Assembly (NCBI GenBank): GCA_050084985.1 | Contig: JBITNC010000002.1 | Span: forward strand, 27,528,001 to 27,592,000 | Direction of reading: 5' to 3' | Length of the DNA stretch: 64,000 nucleotides | Origin: Nageia nagi | Lineage: Eukaryota > Pinophyta | Shown: one piece after another, positions 46,516-58,476 of the stretch | How the letters are laid out: each line of letters opens with the position of its first letter | Position numbering within the stretch: the first letter of the stretch is position 1 | Notes under the pieces: model-generated | Database searches by the model: none | Seen by the model: the letters and a program-made list of their open reading frames with translations, nothing else | What the model was told of the DNA's origin: nothing | Position numbers and translations under genes: made by a program

Positions 46516-46625
46516 TATATGTTCAATTTATCTTTCCCTCCTAGCAAAATCTTGCAAGAATTCTATAAAAAATCTACATCGTTAGTAGCATTTTTAATTA
46601 TTTTTAGGCTATTAGTAGTGTAAAA

Positions 46626-47560
46626 ATGGATTCAATATTACAAGTGATACACACCCTAGCCATAAAAGTTGATGGAGTATAGAAATAGGTTGACTCATTT
46701 ACTAGCTCGATAATTTCATCAACTAGATCTAGTTCTACACTTCTAGTTGGAGCTACAAATGTTCTATAATTACAACAATGTATAGATGAATATGATGGTG
46801 TCTTCACCTCACCCTTTTCTAAGGAGATCTATAATTTTCCCCTACCACCCAAGTGTAAGGCCTCCAAGTTTGAGATGTTTAGAAATGAACAAGACCCAAA
46901 ATAACATATTATCAAATTTCAAGAGGAGTGCTTATTGAATTAGGTTCAGAGGAGAAGTTGATGGCAAAGTTCTTCCTAAGGAGTTTGAAAGGTGATGCTA
47001 GTTAATGGTTCTATAATTTTCCTAATGGCTCAATTGATTATTTCAAGTCATTTGTTAAGGTTTTCATGGGTCAATATAAGCACAACATTAAAGAGCAAAT
47101 TATAGTTATAGAATTATGTGCAATGAGGTAAGGGGATAATGAAACCCTAGAAAAGTACACCCATAATTCAAAAAGGTATGGAAATCAATTCAAAGCAAAT
47201 TATATGAGAATGAGATTTGTTATATTTTTAGATATTCCATTATACATGTTCTTAATTTGCATGTTTCTAGCAATAAAAATGTTGGTTTTAGATTATTAGT
47301 TCAAGAATTGTTGCAAAAAGAGAAAGTATTGCTTACATTGGGTGAACTCAAATATGCACCTAATCCTTTTAATAAAGACAATCAAAGAATATATTCCAAG
47401 AAAGAATATAGAATTGTACATTAGGTTGATAGACCTACTTATCCTCCAAAATTGCAAAGATCTGCCACTACAAAGGATATGGCATATACATTCCCAACTC
47501 AGCCATGGTTTATTATGAGGGTTCTAATGAAAAAAAGGATTATTATAGCCTCTAGAGAGA
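46626..47560 (+). pseudogene. gag: Tat-1 gag remnant
   Basis: A start at 46626 (MDSILQVIHTLAIKVDG) is followed by several frames. The capsid region near 46940-47200 reads FLRSLKGDAS, stop, WFYNFPNGSIDYFKSFVKVF and YKHNIKEQ, typical of gypsy gag (Retrotrans_gag). LRSLKGDA and the W after the stop are the best conserved points. Stops in frame include 47012 and 47129. Confidence 0.75.
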
Positions 47561-48079
47561 TTTGCACAAGATGATAACATTCCCATGGGAAGATCCAATG
47601 CTTGTTACACATATCACCAAAGAAAAAGATATGCTACAAATTTTTGTAAGGCATTGGAGGTGGCTATATTGGATCTCATTGTTTAAGGAAAATACCAAAT
47701 TGATGAAACTGCCTCAAATCAACAACATACAATTAATAAAATTATAGTTGACAAGGAGGTGTGTGATGGTTGAGAAGATGATGTCCACCCCATGTTCCCA
47801 ATTCGATTACTACAGAACAAGTAAGTATCCCACCTGATCCAAAGACATTTAGTATGATTGAATAGTTAAGGAATACACATGCAAAAATTAGCTTCTATAA
47901 TCTCATTTCTACATCTACAATATAGAGAGAGATCATATATGCTTTGTTTAAAAAATAAATATCCCTACAAATCTATCAGTTTTCATGTTTTTTAATAAGC
48001 TTAGGGCTATCCAAGATGTGATGTTATTTCTTTTTATACAATGAAAAACTCAATAAAGAAATACTGGAGAAATGTCTAA

Positions 48080-48420
48080 CTTTGTACATTACACTTTTAA
48101 TTGATGGATGGAAAATTAAAAGAACAATGGTAGATAATGGGTTAGTTGTAAATGTATGTTCCCATCACATTTTAACTCAATTGTAAGAAAAAGGTGTAGA
48201 AATCCCTCCATTAGAAGAAGCTACATTCAAGATTAGAGCTTATGATAGTTCATCTAAAAAACTAGTGGGGATAGCTACAATCATGATAACTATAGGAGTA
48301 AGGATAGTAGCAACTAAATTCTAAGTGGTGAATTCAAAATTATCCTATAATATGCTTTTGGGGATTCCTTGGATTCATGATATGGTTGCGGTCCCTTCTA
48401 CTCTACATGGATGATTGAAA
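48080..48420 (+). pseudogene. Tat-1 protease remnant
   Basis: TMVDNGLVVNVCSHHIL carries a D-N-G active-site triad, a form seen in plant Tat elements. IRAYDSSSKKLVGIATI and YNMLLGIPWIHDM follow as in gypsy retropepsins. Two stops interrupt it. Confidence 0.75.
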
Positions 48421-49519
48421 CTAAAATTTTAGGGTGAGGTGCATATAATACTTGGAGATCTTGAGCCCTATGCACTATGTAATGCAATAGATTTTGATGA
48501 TTTTGCAATGACAACCCCAAGCTATAAAATTGAGCCCTTGGAATATGCCAAATCAGGGGAAAGTACAAAAAAAATGTTTAGATTACATAGATAGGGATGG
48601 GATCATGCAAAATTGAAGGTGTAGATTTATTTGCATTCATTAAAGAGTTGGGATGACCCAAAATTCTCTTTGTTAAGGGCCACCAGTGATGTGTGATCCT
48701 ACCAAAAGGCCACCAATAGCATGGAAACAACAAAGATGGTGAAAGTTCTTATTTTGTTATTACACTCACACCCAGTTAAGCTCCTCCAATGCAAGTACCA
48801 TTATCATCTAAAATGAGTAAATTATTTCCATCTCCTTTTGTACATAAATACATGGTACAAAATTGCAAATACAAAGGGAGAGGCTTAGGTAGAAATGAAC
48901 AAGATATGCCTACTATTATTGATAACTCTAAATCTCAAATGACCAAAATTGAATTGGGTAGTGATGGAAGTACAAAGCAAAGATAGGGAGCAATTGAATT
49001 TGTTAAGGATTGCTATTTGATTGAATTTTATGATATGATAACATTATAAAGATCTATGGATTGATGATATTGCTCCACTTGAATTCAATTGATTTACTAC
49101 TCATGATGATATTCTTGAATACTTGGGGCATATTCAAAGTTTTCCAAATCTAATGATAAGAGCAATGCAAGTTATATACTCAATGAATATGCATATTTTG
49201 GTCAAAAAATAAATATTAATGAAGCTTTTCAGGTTCAGCTTATGGATGGTGATGATAATGATATACAGGGATTAGAGGAGTTGCCTTCTCTATTACAAAA
49301 GAAAGTGAAACTTACATTTCTAGTAGAGGAGTTAGTAAACATCAATATTAGAACCATGGGTGAGAAAACAATCATAGAAATTAGAGCAACTATACATCCC
49401 TTATAGCAAGAAAGGTATAATAATAGGTTTATTGAGCATCATAAAAGTTTTGCTTGGTATTACATTAATATGCCTACTTTAGATCCTTCCTTTGTCATGC
49501 ATAATTTTCCATTAAAAAA

Positions 49520-50190
49520 GGATGCTAAACCAATCAAACAAAAGCTAGAAAAATGCATCCCTCCAAGGTATTGTTAGTCAAGAAAGAAATAGAGAAGTAC
49601 TTCAATGCTAGATTTATTAAGCCCATTGATTATTCTGAGTGGATGGCTAACATTGTTCCTATTTCCAAGTTAAATGGTGAAATCTAGGTATGTAGTGATT
49701 TTAGCGATATCAATAATGCATGTCCTAAGGATGATTTTCCATTACCAAATATTCATATGATTATGGATAGTATAACTAGTCATGATACATTGTATTTTAT
49801 GAATGGATTTTTTGGTTATAATCAAATATTGATCAATCCAACTGACCAACATAAAATAACTTTTACTACTCCATGAGGTAATTTTTGTTGGAAGGTTATG
49901 CCATTCGACCTAAAAAATGTAGGGGATACTTATCAAATGGCTATGGTCACCATGTTTCATGAGCATATTCATAAGATGATTGAGGTGTATATTGATGACA
50001 TCTTGGTTAAATCAAAGCAAAGCCAGGATCACCTACAAGCACTTGAGGAAGTATTCAACATCTTGAAAATGTACAAACTTAGACTCAAACCTCAAAAGTG
50101 TGCTTTTGGAGTTACTTTGGAAAATTTTTTAGGATTTATGGTTTCTAAAAGAGGAATAGAGGTAGATCCTAAGAAAGTGAAAGACTAATT
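49520..50190 (+). pseudogene. pol: Tat-1 reverse transcriptase
   Basis: Blocks in order: GFIKPIDYSEW-like ARFIKPIDYSEWMANIVPI, VCSDFSDINNACPKDDFPLP, MNGFFGYNQILI, MPFDLKNVGDTYQ and the catalytic YIDDILVKS (about 49987-50013). EVDPKKVKD ends it. Stops occur near 49688 and 49876. All gypsy reverse transcriptase core motifs are visible. Confidence 0.9.
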
Positions 50191-50329
50191 ATTATGCCTC
50201 CACCAAGAAATTTGAAACAATTAAGAAGTATCTAAGGAAAAATCAATTTAGTTAGATGATTTATTTCACAGCTTAGAGATAATTTAGGCCATTTACTAAT
50301 TTATTAAAGAAGGATGTCAAGTTTCTATG

Positions 50330-50670
50330 GGATAATAAATGTTAAAAATCTTTTGAGAACATTAAACAATACTTGCTAAACCCACCAATCCTAGTTCCCA
50401 TGGACTTCTCCAATCTTGCTTATTTGTATATCTCAGTTATGTTGCATGCACTGGGGGAAATGTTTTCTCAAAAATATGTAAAAAATAAAGAGAGGGCTAT
50501 CTATTATCTCAGCAAGACATTGATAGATTATGAAACTAGATATACCCCAATAGAAAAGCTTTGCTATGGTATTGTATTTGCTACTAAAAAATTGAGGCAT
50601 TACCTATTATATTGCACTACATTTTTTGTTATTCCTATTAATCCATTAAAATATCTTGTGGCCAAATAGA
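50330..50670 (+). pseudogene. pol: Tat-1 first RNase H (gypsy type)
   Basis: ERAIYYLSKTLIDYETRYTP then EKLCYGIVFATKKLRHYLL. This is the usual gypsy RNase H or connection region directly after reverse transcriptase. The frame ends at 50669. Confidence 0.8.
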
Positions 50671-50934
50671 ATTTTTAAGGAAGAGAAGCAACATGGTTGA
50701 TGTTATTATAGGAATTTGATATTAGTGTGGTCAAGTATAATTCAGTTAAAGGATCGATAATTGTAAATTTGATAGCTAAATTCCCTCATAATGAAGAATC
50801 AATGGTGTACAAAGAATTTCCAGATGAATATCAAGATGATTCATGGTGTTAGCAATGTGAAGGTCTAGTAGAAGGCTATCAATGGAGTGATTTTGATGAA
50901 AACTCTATACCTAATGAGTATGCATGCCTTATGG

Positions 50935-51215
50935 AAGATGAGCCTACCATCTGGATGCTATACTTTGATGGTTCAAAATGTTTTTAAGGAGAAGGGGCAA
51001 GTATTATACTCGTGTCTCCTACCAATGAGGTAATCCCTATGGCTTACAAACTTAGGTTTGAATGTACAAATAATATGGATGAATATGAGGCATTGATACT
51101 AGGATTGAAAGCTACTGTTACATTGAAGATTAAGGATATAGAGATATATGGGAACTCACAACTTGTCATTAACCAAGTACAAGATATATTTGAGATAAAG
51201 GATGAAAAATAAAGG
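50935..51215 (+). pseudogene. pol: Tat-1 second RNase H (archaeal type)
   Basis: MLYFDGSKCF begins it with the first catalytic aspartate, and NNMDEYEALILGLKATVTL carries the glutamate. The third position, usually aspartate in GDSQLV, is asparagine (YGNSQLVINQV). A second RNase H domain between the first and integrase is diagnostic for the Tat lineage. Confidence 0.8.
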
Positions 51216-51559
51216 CCTTATAATGTAGTGGCTGATGAATTATTGGATTAATTTGACAAAAATACCATTTAGAATATACCAAGAACTAACAATAGATAAG
51301 TAGATGTAATGGTAAGTGCCCCTTCTCTTGAACAAATTGAAATGGAAGATGAAGAGACTATCTTGAAAATTTGTAAGGTAATCTCTCCTTCTTATATAGA
51401 AGATATGCATGGAATTTAAACCTATATTATTACAAAAGAGAATGATTTTTAGAATTGGAATTTTGATATCAACAATTATTTGAGACACCAAACAATTCCT
51501 GAAGGCTTTGATCAAAATTAAAGGGTGAGATTAAAAAGAACTGAATAAGGTATGTCATC

Positions 51560-52712
51560 ATTGGTGAAGTCTTATATCAAAGGTCATTTGATGGTGATTT
51601 ACTAATATGTTTAACACAACATGAGAGAGCTACTACACTAGAACAAGCTCATGATGGTTTATGTGGTGGACATTTTCATGCAAAAGCTTTGTATGCAAAA
51701 ATTTTGAGAATTGGATATTATTGGCCTATTATGGAGGAAGATTGCAAAGCTCATGTAAAAACCTATTTATAATATCAAAAAGATGCCAATTTAGAAAAGC
51801 ACCCTACTCAAGATTTGCATTCTATTATGTCACCATGGCCATTTGCTACTTCAGGCATTGATTTGATTGGTATGATTGACCCTCATTCAAAGGAAGGCCA
51901 CAAGTTTGTCATCATAGCTATTGAATTCACTACCAAGTGAGTGGAGACTATCCCAATGAAGTCAATCACTCAAGATAAGATCATTGTATTCCGTACTTAA
52001 CATATTATTACAAGGTTTGGTGTACTACAACAATTGATTATGGATAATGGCCTAATTTTAAAGGTAAAGACATGAAACCATTTTGCAAAAAAATTCATAT
52101 TGTGCAACCCTTTTCTTTAGTTTATTATCATCAAGGAAATGGTCAAGCTAAAGCCATCAACAAGACCATTAAAAGCATTGTTTCAAAAACATGGGTTAAA
52201 TATAAGAGGGATTGGCATGAACAACTTCCATATACATTATGGGTATATAGGATTAGTCCTAGGACAACCACTGGGGAAACACCTTTCTCATTGGTGTATG
52301 GGGATGAAGCTATTGTACCATTGGAATTGGAGATCCCATCTCTAATGATCTCATTGCAAGGAGAAATTTTTTATGAAGAAGCAATAAAAGCAAGGTTATA
52401 GAAGTTGGATTTGTTGGATGAAAAGAGAATCAGAGCCATTGAACATCAAAAGGTATATCATGCAAAACTCAAGAGAGAATTTGGGAAAAAGATAAAAGCT
52501 AAAAAGTTTAATGTAGGAGATTTAGTGCTAAAAGAGAATATCAATAAGACAATAGCAAATGATGAAGCAAAAGGAAAATTTGAACCTAATTGGCTAGGTC
52601 CATTTGTTATAGTAGAAGCAATAGGCTCAAAAGCATATAAATTATCATCCATGGATGGAAAAGAAGAACCAAAGACCTTCAATGCCACCCATCTCAAATG
52701 CTTCTATGCATA
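51560..52712 (+). pseudogene. pol: Tat-1 integrase
   Basis: The zinc region near 51620-51770 reads H-D-G-L-C-G-G-H-F then a C and a Y where the last C is expected. The core follows with GIDLIG (first D), LIMDNG (second D) and YYHQGNGQAKAINKT around the glutamate position. The C-terminal part has FNVGDLVLK and NWLGPFVIVEA, the GPF/Y module. No chromodomain is seen, as expected for Tat. Stops and frameshifts occur near 51773, 51940 and 52050. Confidence 0.88.
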
Positions 52713-53790
52713 GGAGCAGTGGCTCTATACCTTGTAAAATGTTAAAAATCTTGCACAAGGTACTTGTATCATACTTTTTCATTTTCAATTTTTCATTGTA
52801 CTTTCTATTTCCATGCAACTAGTGGCATGTATCATTATCCATGCATTGGTAGCAGTGTCGAATGCAAAACAAAATAAAAAAAATAAAAATAATAGGGTAG
52901 TATAATTTCTATGGACCATGGACATAAAACATAAGGATGTCAATAGCCAATGACATGGCTAGTGAGAGTTCACTCACATAAAAGATAAACTAACAACGTA
53001 GTCGTAAGCAAGATGTTGACATTGGCTCATCTCCAATGGAAGACATAACTTGTTGTGTATCCACATGGTTTTTGCTTTGAACCATACAAAGAATAATATC
53101 TTTTGGTCATAGACATAAAATGTATGACCATTGATGGCCATCGATATAACTAGTGAGATTTTACTCACTTAAAACATAAATTGGTGATGCAACCATAACT
53201 AGATTATTGACATTAATGCATCATTAATGGGTGATTCAACTTACTATGCATCAAAAATGTTTTTATGTAGGGTATGATTAACACCTTTCTGCAAGTTTCT
53301 ACATCACAAACAATAGAAGAAAATACAAATCATTTTACATCATTAGCATCATGCTCACTATTCTTGCAATGTCAAGAACATGCATATCATTGAAAAATTA
53401 TTACACCAAAAGATAACCTCCTCTATTTCAAGGCATAGATGTAAATTCAATAGATTCATAAGTACCAAACATGATTAAACATCTAGATTCATGGTTGAAT
53501 AGTGTAAGGGGAAAAAAGACATTCCATTTCAGAGATTGGACCTAGGACCATAAGACTACCTACTAGTAGAGTTCCTTCCAAGAAAAAGATCTCATAAAGA
53601 CATACTTCTTTAGAGTTTGCCTTGGTTGCACCACTCAAGGACCTTTCCTAGGGAATCCAAGCCAAAAAAGGGTAGCATCAACATCAAGTGATAATGCAAC
53701 AAAGAGTTCAAAGTTCTTAAAAAATTGCTTTTGTACTTCTTTGGACATGCAATTTCATTACTTTGATCACACCTCCAAACAGAGGAAAAA
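52713..53790 (+). other. Tat-1 3' untranslated interior
   Basis: No gene. Two related blocks (52905-53000 and 53095-53190) share CATAGACATAAAA-type text and a GCTAGTGAGAG word, an old local duplication. The polypurine tract AGAGGAAAAA (about 53781-53790) ends it. Confidence 0.55.
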
Positions 53791-54424
53791 TATAGATACC
53801 TAAAAATAAATTATTATTTATTAAATAATTCATTTTATAGCACTAGAGATATTTATTGTAAAAGAGGGGGTAAATCAATACCTAAGATAATGTAATCAAT
53901 GTAATGGACCATTATACAATATGAAAGGAGTCAAATATCTAAAAAGACTCCTTAAATAATGTAGTGTGCAATGATCCCAAGAACCTAAGAAGGTAAGGAT
54001 GTTGCTATACAAATACATTATTGGTAATGCAAAGGCATCATGCAAGAGTATCAAAGATCCTAAAGAGACTCCAACAAATACAATATCACTTTATCCTACC
54101 AAAAATGGTGTTTTGTAACACCACCTTTGCATAGATTTGTTAAAACCTCATTCTTCTCTTGCATACTTCTATCCTATTCATGATTCTATTTATTCTATGA
54201 AGCCAATGATGTAGCATTTATGGGCCATTGGTGACATGTGTATGGATGAATGCATGTTTATGTTTAATGAATGGATTTATTTATGTGATGTTTATGTAAT
54301 TGCAATGAAGGTACATCACTTATCATTGATTGTTTGATGTCATATTTCTAATATATGCTTAAATAAATTATTGTATATAAATAGTGCATTGATTAGATCA
54401 CTTATGCATTATTTGAGGTCTACA
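53791..54424 (+). repeat. Tat-1 3' LTR
   Basis: It is 634 bp, a direct repeat of 45864-46503. It starts TATAGATACC, so the TG end is mutated to TA. Confidence 0.9.
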
Positions 54425-54524
54425 AAGAGAATTTTCCTCCATAGAAATATAAGTGAAGATGAGAACTTTTACATCTTTGAGAAAGTAATATAATATATAT
54501 GGTTCTACAATGGCTCAACTACTT

Positions 54525-54544
54525 AACCATTTTAATAAATGGTT
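54525..54544 (-). other. Conserved short hairpin upstream of the polypurine tract (Copia-3)
   Basis: AACCATTT and AAATGGTT with loop TAAT (plus strand), matching the Copia-1 hairpin. Confidence 0.6.
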
Positions 54545-56779
54545 TTACAATACAATCATTAACCATAAAATGATTTCAATTTACAAGAGTAGCCTTTCAA
54601 CAACATGTTGATATGATAAACCTCTATGAGCCTGCATCCTCAAAGTAACTTGCAACCTTAAGAAGAAACTTGCAAGCTACAAGCAGCTCATAAATAAAAC
54701 TAACTAGATACATCATATATACTCATATAATATAAATGTCATCTATAAACTGATCAGATCAAATGGTGCATAAAGATACCAAGTCATCACATATGCACAA
54801 CATCAATTAAATATCACATGTGCATACTAAATAAAATATATCATCCATAACATGATATCAACAATATCATATGCATTCTCAACAAAAAATATAAAAAAAA
54901 TAATTTTTGATTTTTGTGTTTGTTTTTTTTAGATCATTATTTTATATTTGTTGATGGTTTATGAGGGTATAATCACATCATAATATTTTCATAACTTAAT
55001 TCTCCCCCTTGATGATAACTTCACCAAATACATACTTATGTGACCATGTTATCTTAACCATGTCACAAACGATCAAAAGCCAACTTGATTAAATGACCAA
55101 GTTAATATTTTTAAGCCACAAATTCCAACTTGACCAAACACAAAACTAAGATTTATAAGGCAAAGCATAAGCCACAAATTCTAACTTGACTATGCTACTA
55201 GTCAAGATGCAAATGATGAAATTTGGTAGCATTAATCCATCAACATGGATTCACATTTCATGAAACAATTGCAATTTTGGAGAAGGGAAAACCTTTTTAA
55301 CCACTCCAACAATGTGCAATCATTGAAAAGGAAAAACCTTTTTAACCACTCCAACAATATATTCATGGAGAGGGGTGAACCATTTAAACCACTCCATCCA
55401 CTACAACTTGCTAACAAGTAGTAATGTGACATAATCCATCAACATGGAAGTAAAAAAATAGAGCATCCATCCATAAATAAGGATAAAATTTTCAATCATA
55501 GAGGTATAATGGCATAAATCCATAAACATGGATAAACCTCTCAATCATAGAAGTATAGTGGCATCAATCCATAAACATGGATAAACTTCTCAATTATAGA
55601 AGTATAGTAGCATCAATCCATAAATATGGATAAAATTCTCAATCATGGAGACATAATGGCATCAATCCATATGTTAACCAACAAGGATAGTGCATATCAT
55701 AGTTTGAAAGAAAGTTTTACTTAAATTTTCACTTAAAATACTATGCATATCCACAACAAATTTGCATAGCATTGCAATCAATATGGATAGTGCATATAAA
55801 AGTTTGAAAGAAATTTTTATCTAAATTTCCACTTCAAACACTACATATCCAAGCACTTTAAGCATTAAACCTTATGCACATTTACAACAAATAGTGTGCA
55901 TATTTAATGCAATCTTCTCCTTGTTTCTTTGCCATAAAAAAAACTTCATACATTGAATTTTAGATAGGACATAAGAAAAAATAGTCATCAATTTTGCCTT
56001 ACAAAATTATCAATTTAAAAATTGAATCAGATATTGCATTAGTCTTTGTAGATTTGAAATACTTGGTAATATTTGACCAAATAAATATGCATAAAATATA
56101 ACTATTATCTATGAATTTATCAAAGGATTAAATAGGTTATCCAATGCATTCAATTTGTAAATTAGCATAGTAATTTACCTAAAGGACTAAATAGGGTATC
56201 CAAGGTATTAATCAAATATCTTCCAACCTAATGTAGAGCATAAAAAATATTTGATACTTAAAAAATTACTATATTTGCAATATTATCAAAATTTAAAGCT
56301 AAATAAAATATTTGAAGCTATGTGAACATTAGGTGTCTTACTTTTATTCCGAACTCTCATCTCTTAAGAGTAAAAAAAAATTACCACTTTTCTTATTTAA
56401 AAAGCTTACCTTAAAAAAAAAAGGTTTAGTTACATTGCATCCCATGTCCTTAAAGGGTAACATACCTATTTTAAAAGTTTTCCTTAAAAAAAAAGCAAAA
56501 AAACTTATGCCCTTTTTTTAAAAAGTTTGCCTAAAAAAGATAGCATGCATCTCATGTGCTCAAGATGATTTCACCCACAAATACATTAAAAAATACCTCC
56601 ATTTTAATATAATTTTTATTTTAATAAGCTTTAAAAAATAATGCATCATATCATTAAATACTCCTCCACTTAAATAAAAAGAAGGGCAAAACAAGGTGTG
56701 TGCCCATCACAAAAGCTGGGTGAACATGTAGATCTAAAAGATAAGAGGGAGGAGGATTCCTATTATAGGATGGCCTACT

Positions 56780-57175
56780 TAAGGTTACTGAAATGATGCA
56801 TGCAATGGATCTTGTGCAGCCCCTTTAGGGCTAGCAGGGAAAGCACACATGACCCCCTTAAGGTTGTTAGCATAATGCCTGTAGGGGAGCTCGTGCAGCC
56901 CCCTTAGGGTCATTAGCATGATGACCTTTGGGTAGCTTGCATAGCCCCCTTTGGGTAGCCAATGTGACCCCCTTAGGGTCACCTACATGGTGCCCTTTGG
57001 GAAACCAACATAGCTCCCTTAAGGTCACCTGCATGGTGCCTTTTGGGTAGCTAGCACAGCTCCCTTAGGGCATGGCCAACGTAGCCCCTTGGGGTGGCCA
57101 ATGCAACTCCTTGGGGTAGCTAACATGCACCTAGGACATGGTCAGCATGACCCCTTGGGGTGGCCAGCATGCACC
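56780..57175. repeat. GC-rich tandem repeat, period about 24 bp, in the Copia-3 leader
   Basis: About fifteen diverged units, each with a block like CCCTTAGGG or CCCTTTGGG followed by text such as GTAGC or GTCAC. A minus-strand frame through part of it (56785-56982) shows an 8-residue rhythm (TLRGSHWL, TLRGLHEL), which confirms the 24-bp period. Confidence 0.75.
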
Positions 57176-58035
57176 TTTCTCTTTGTTTTTACTTTTTTTT
57201 TATAAATAAAATTTTTTTTGAAAAAAATACAGAATTTTTTTAATAAAAAATGTATAAAAAATACATAATTTTTATTTTTATTTTATTAAATAATAAATTC
57301 TATTTTAAAAAATAAAATAATTTTTTTATATATATTTAAATTTTGAAAACAAATTCAGAATATACAAAATATATATAAAAATCATTGTCCAAATTTTTAA
57401 AAAAATTTGCAAGCTTTTGTAACTTTACTTGTTACAAAAACAAATTGTAACCTTTTTTAAATATAGCAAGACAATATTTTAACTTTCTTGCTAAAAATTT
57501 TTATTACAAAAATCATAAATTAGATTTTTGTAAGCTTGCAACTTAGTAAAATTTTAGCATAGTTTTAGAATCTAATATTAGATTTGACTAAAAAAAATTA
57601 GAAGCACTAATTTTTCAAGATCTTAGATTCTAACCATATACCATATGTTAGATCTAACTTCAAATACTACTAACATGTTACTAACATAAGATGTTAGATT
57701 TTAGCTAATTACTCTTAGCATAAACATGCTAGTATTGATATCAAATCACAAGATTTACAATCTAACCATATAGCACCTGTTAAATTTAACAAAAAAACTA
57801 CTAACATGTAATTAAGGTAAAATTTTATCTTAAATTTGAGCCCATTATTCTCAAGATAAAAATATGTTATTATAGATATCAACTTTCAACTTCAAAAAAT
57901 AAGAAATTGAAATTGATTAACCAATGAAGTTTCAAATAAAATTGAAATAAGATTACGAAATAGGCATACCTTATATTTGAGGAAAGTTATCTCAAAATCA
58001 CCAAGTAGAAATTTGAGGAAATCACCAAAAGTATT

Positions 58036-58047
58036 GCTGTAATACCA
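58036..58047 (-). promoter_or_regulatory. Primer binding site of Copia-3
   Basis: TGGTATTACAGC on the minus strand, two bases after the LTR end CCATCA. Confidence 0.8.
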
Positions 58048-58049
58048 CT

Positions 58050-58476
58050 TGATGGAATTGAAGGATTCCATAAACCAAGATCTCCTTGAAACGTCTCCAA
58101 CAAATCTAACATTCATCCATCTAGCAAAGCAAGAATCAATCACACAAATGATAACACACCATGTATAGTGGTTCCTCCAATACTTGGGAGTACATCTAGT
58201 TTGAACCATCCTTTCTATTACTTCTCACAAGATAACTCTCCTACAACTCTATAAGACAAGCATTACCATGCTTCTATAGTTCCATAATGAGAGGGGGTAC
58301 CTCTTTATTTATAAGATGAAACCCACTCTTTAACCTTCCTTTTACCCAAGGGTAAGGTTAAAAGTGTTTCTATATTTATTCCCTTAATGCTTTAAGGTAT
58401 CAAAAGATACTTTAAGCATTAAGTGAATTGACATTAAAGAGAAATATTACATAATATTACATTATAATTTCTAAGA
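58050..58476 (-). repeat. Copia-3 5' LTR
   Basis: It is 427 bp, the same length as 45379-45805. On the minus strand its TGT start is mutated to TCT. A TATAAATA-type box is on the minus strand near 58307-58316. Confidence 0.92.

Larger units (their letters stand above)
45864..54424 (+). mobile_element. Tat-1: Ty3-gypsy element with two RNase H domains, innermost layer
   Basis: LTRs are 45864-46503 and 53791-54424. Flanks are GAGAG (45859-45863) and AAGAG (54425-54429), and Copia-3 sequence continues across them. The order is gag, protease, reverse transcriptase, RNase H, a second archaeal-type RNase H, integrase, which fits the Tat group (Ogre/Retand relatives). All parts have stops. I counted about 78 LTR differences over 640 bp, about 88% identity. 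Confidence 0.92.
54425..58049 (-). other. Copia-3 interior: 3' region, leader and GC-rich repeats, no gag-pol
   Basis: Read on the minus strand, a leader with a 24-bp GC-rich repeat array leads through AT-rich text to a stretch with AAGGGGGAG-like text near 55010 and then the family 3' region. Between 55230 and 55680 a phrase near CATCAATCCATAAACATGGAT recurs about every 60 bp. No gag, protease, integrase or reverse transcriptase motif is seen. Confidence 0.65.
45379..58476 (-). mobile_element. Copia-3: non-autonomous copia on the minus strand, middle layer of the nest
   Basis: Two 427-bp LTRs (45379-45805 and 58050-58476) in the same orientation are flanked by ATTGG and GTTGG. The primer site and polypurine tract fit the minus strand. 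After removing Tat-1, the interior is about 3.7 kb and has no gag or pol. Its 3' region aligns with Copia-1 (the GAGCTGCTTGTAG and GGTTAATGATT blocks and the short hairpin), so it is a deletion derivative of that family. I counted about 25 LTR differences, about 94% identity. Confidence 0.9.

Noticed and set aside
49898-50188. Reverse transcriptase frame as an integrated pararetrovirus
   Set aside because: It is inside LTRs with target duplications, with protease before it and RNase H and integrase after it in gypsy order. No movement or coat protein motif is present.
56785-56982. Minus-strand 65-codon repetitive protein
   Set aside because: It is a by-product of the 24-bp tandem repeat, which happens to be a multiple of three.
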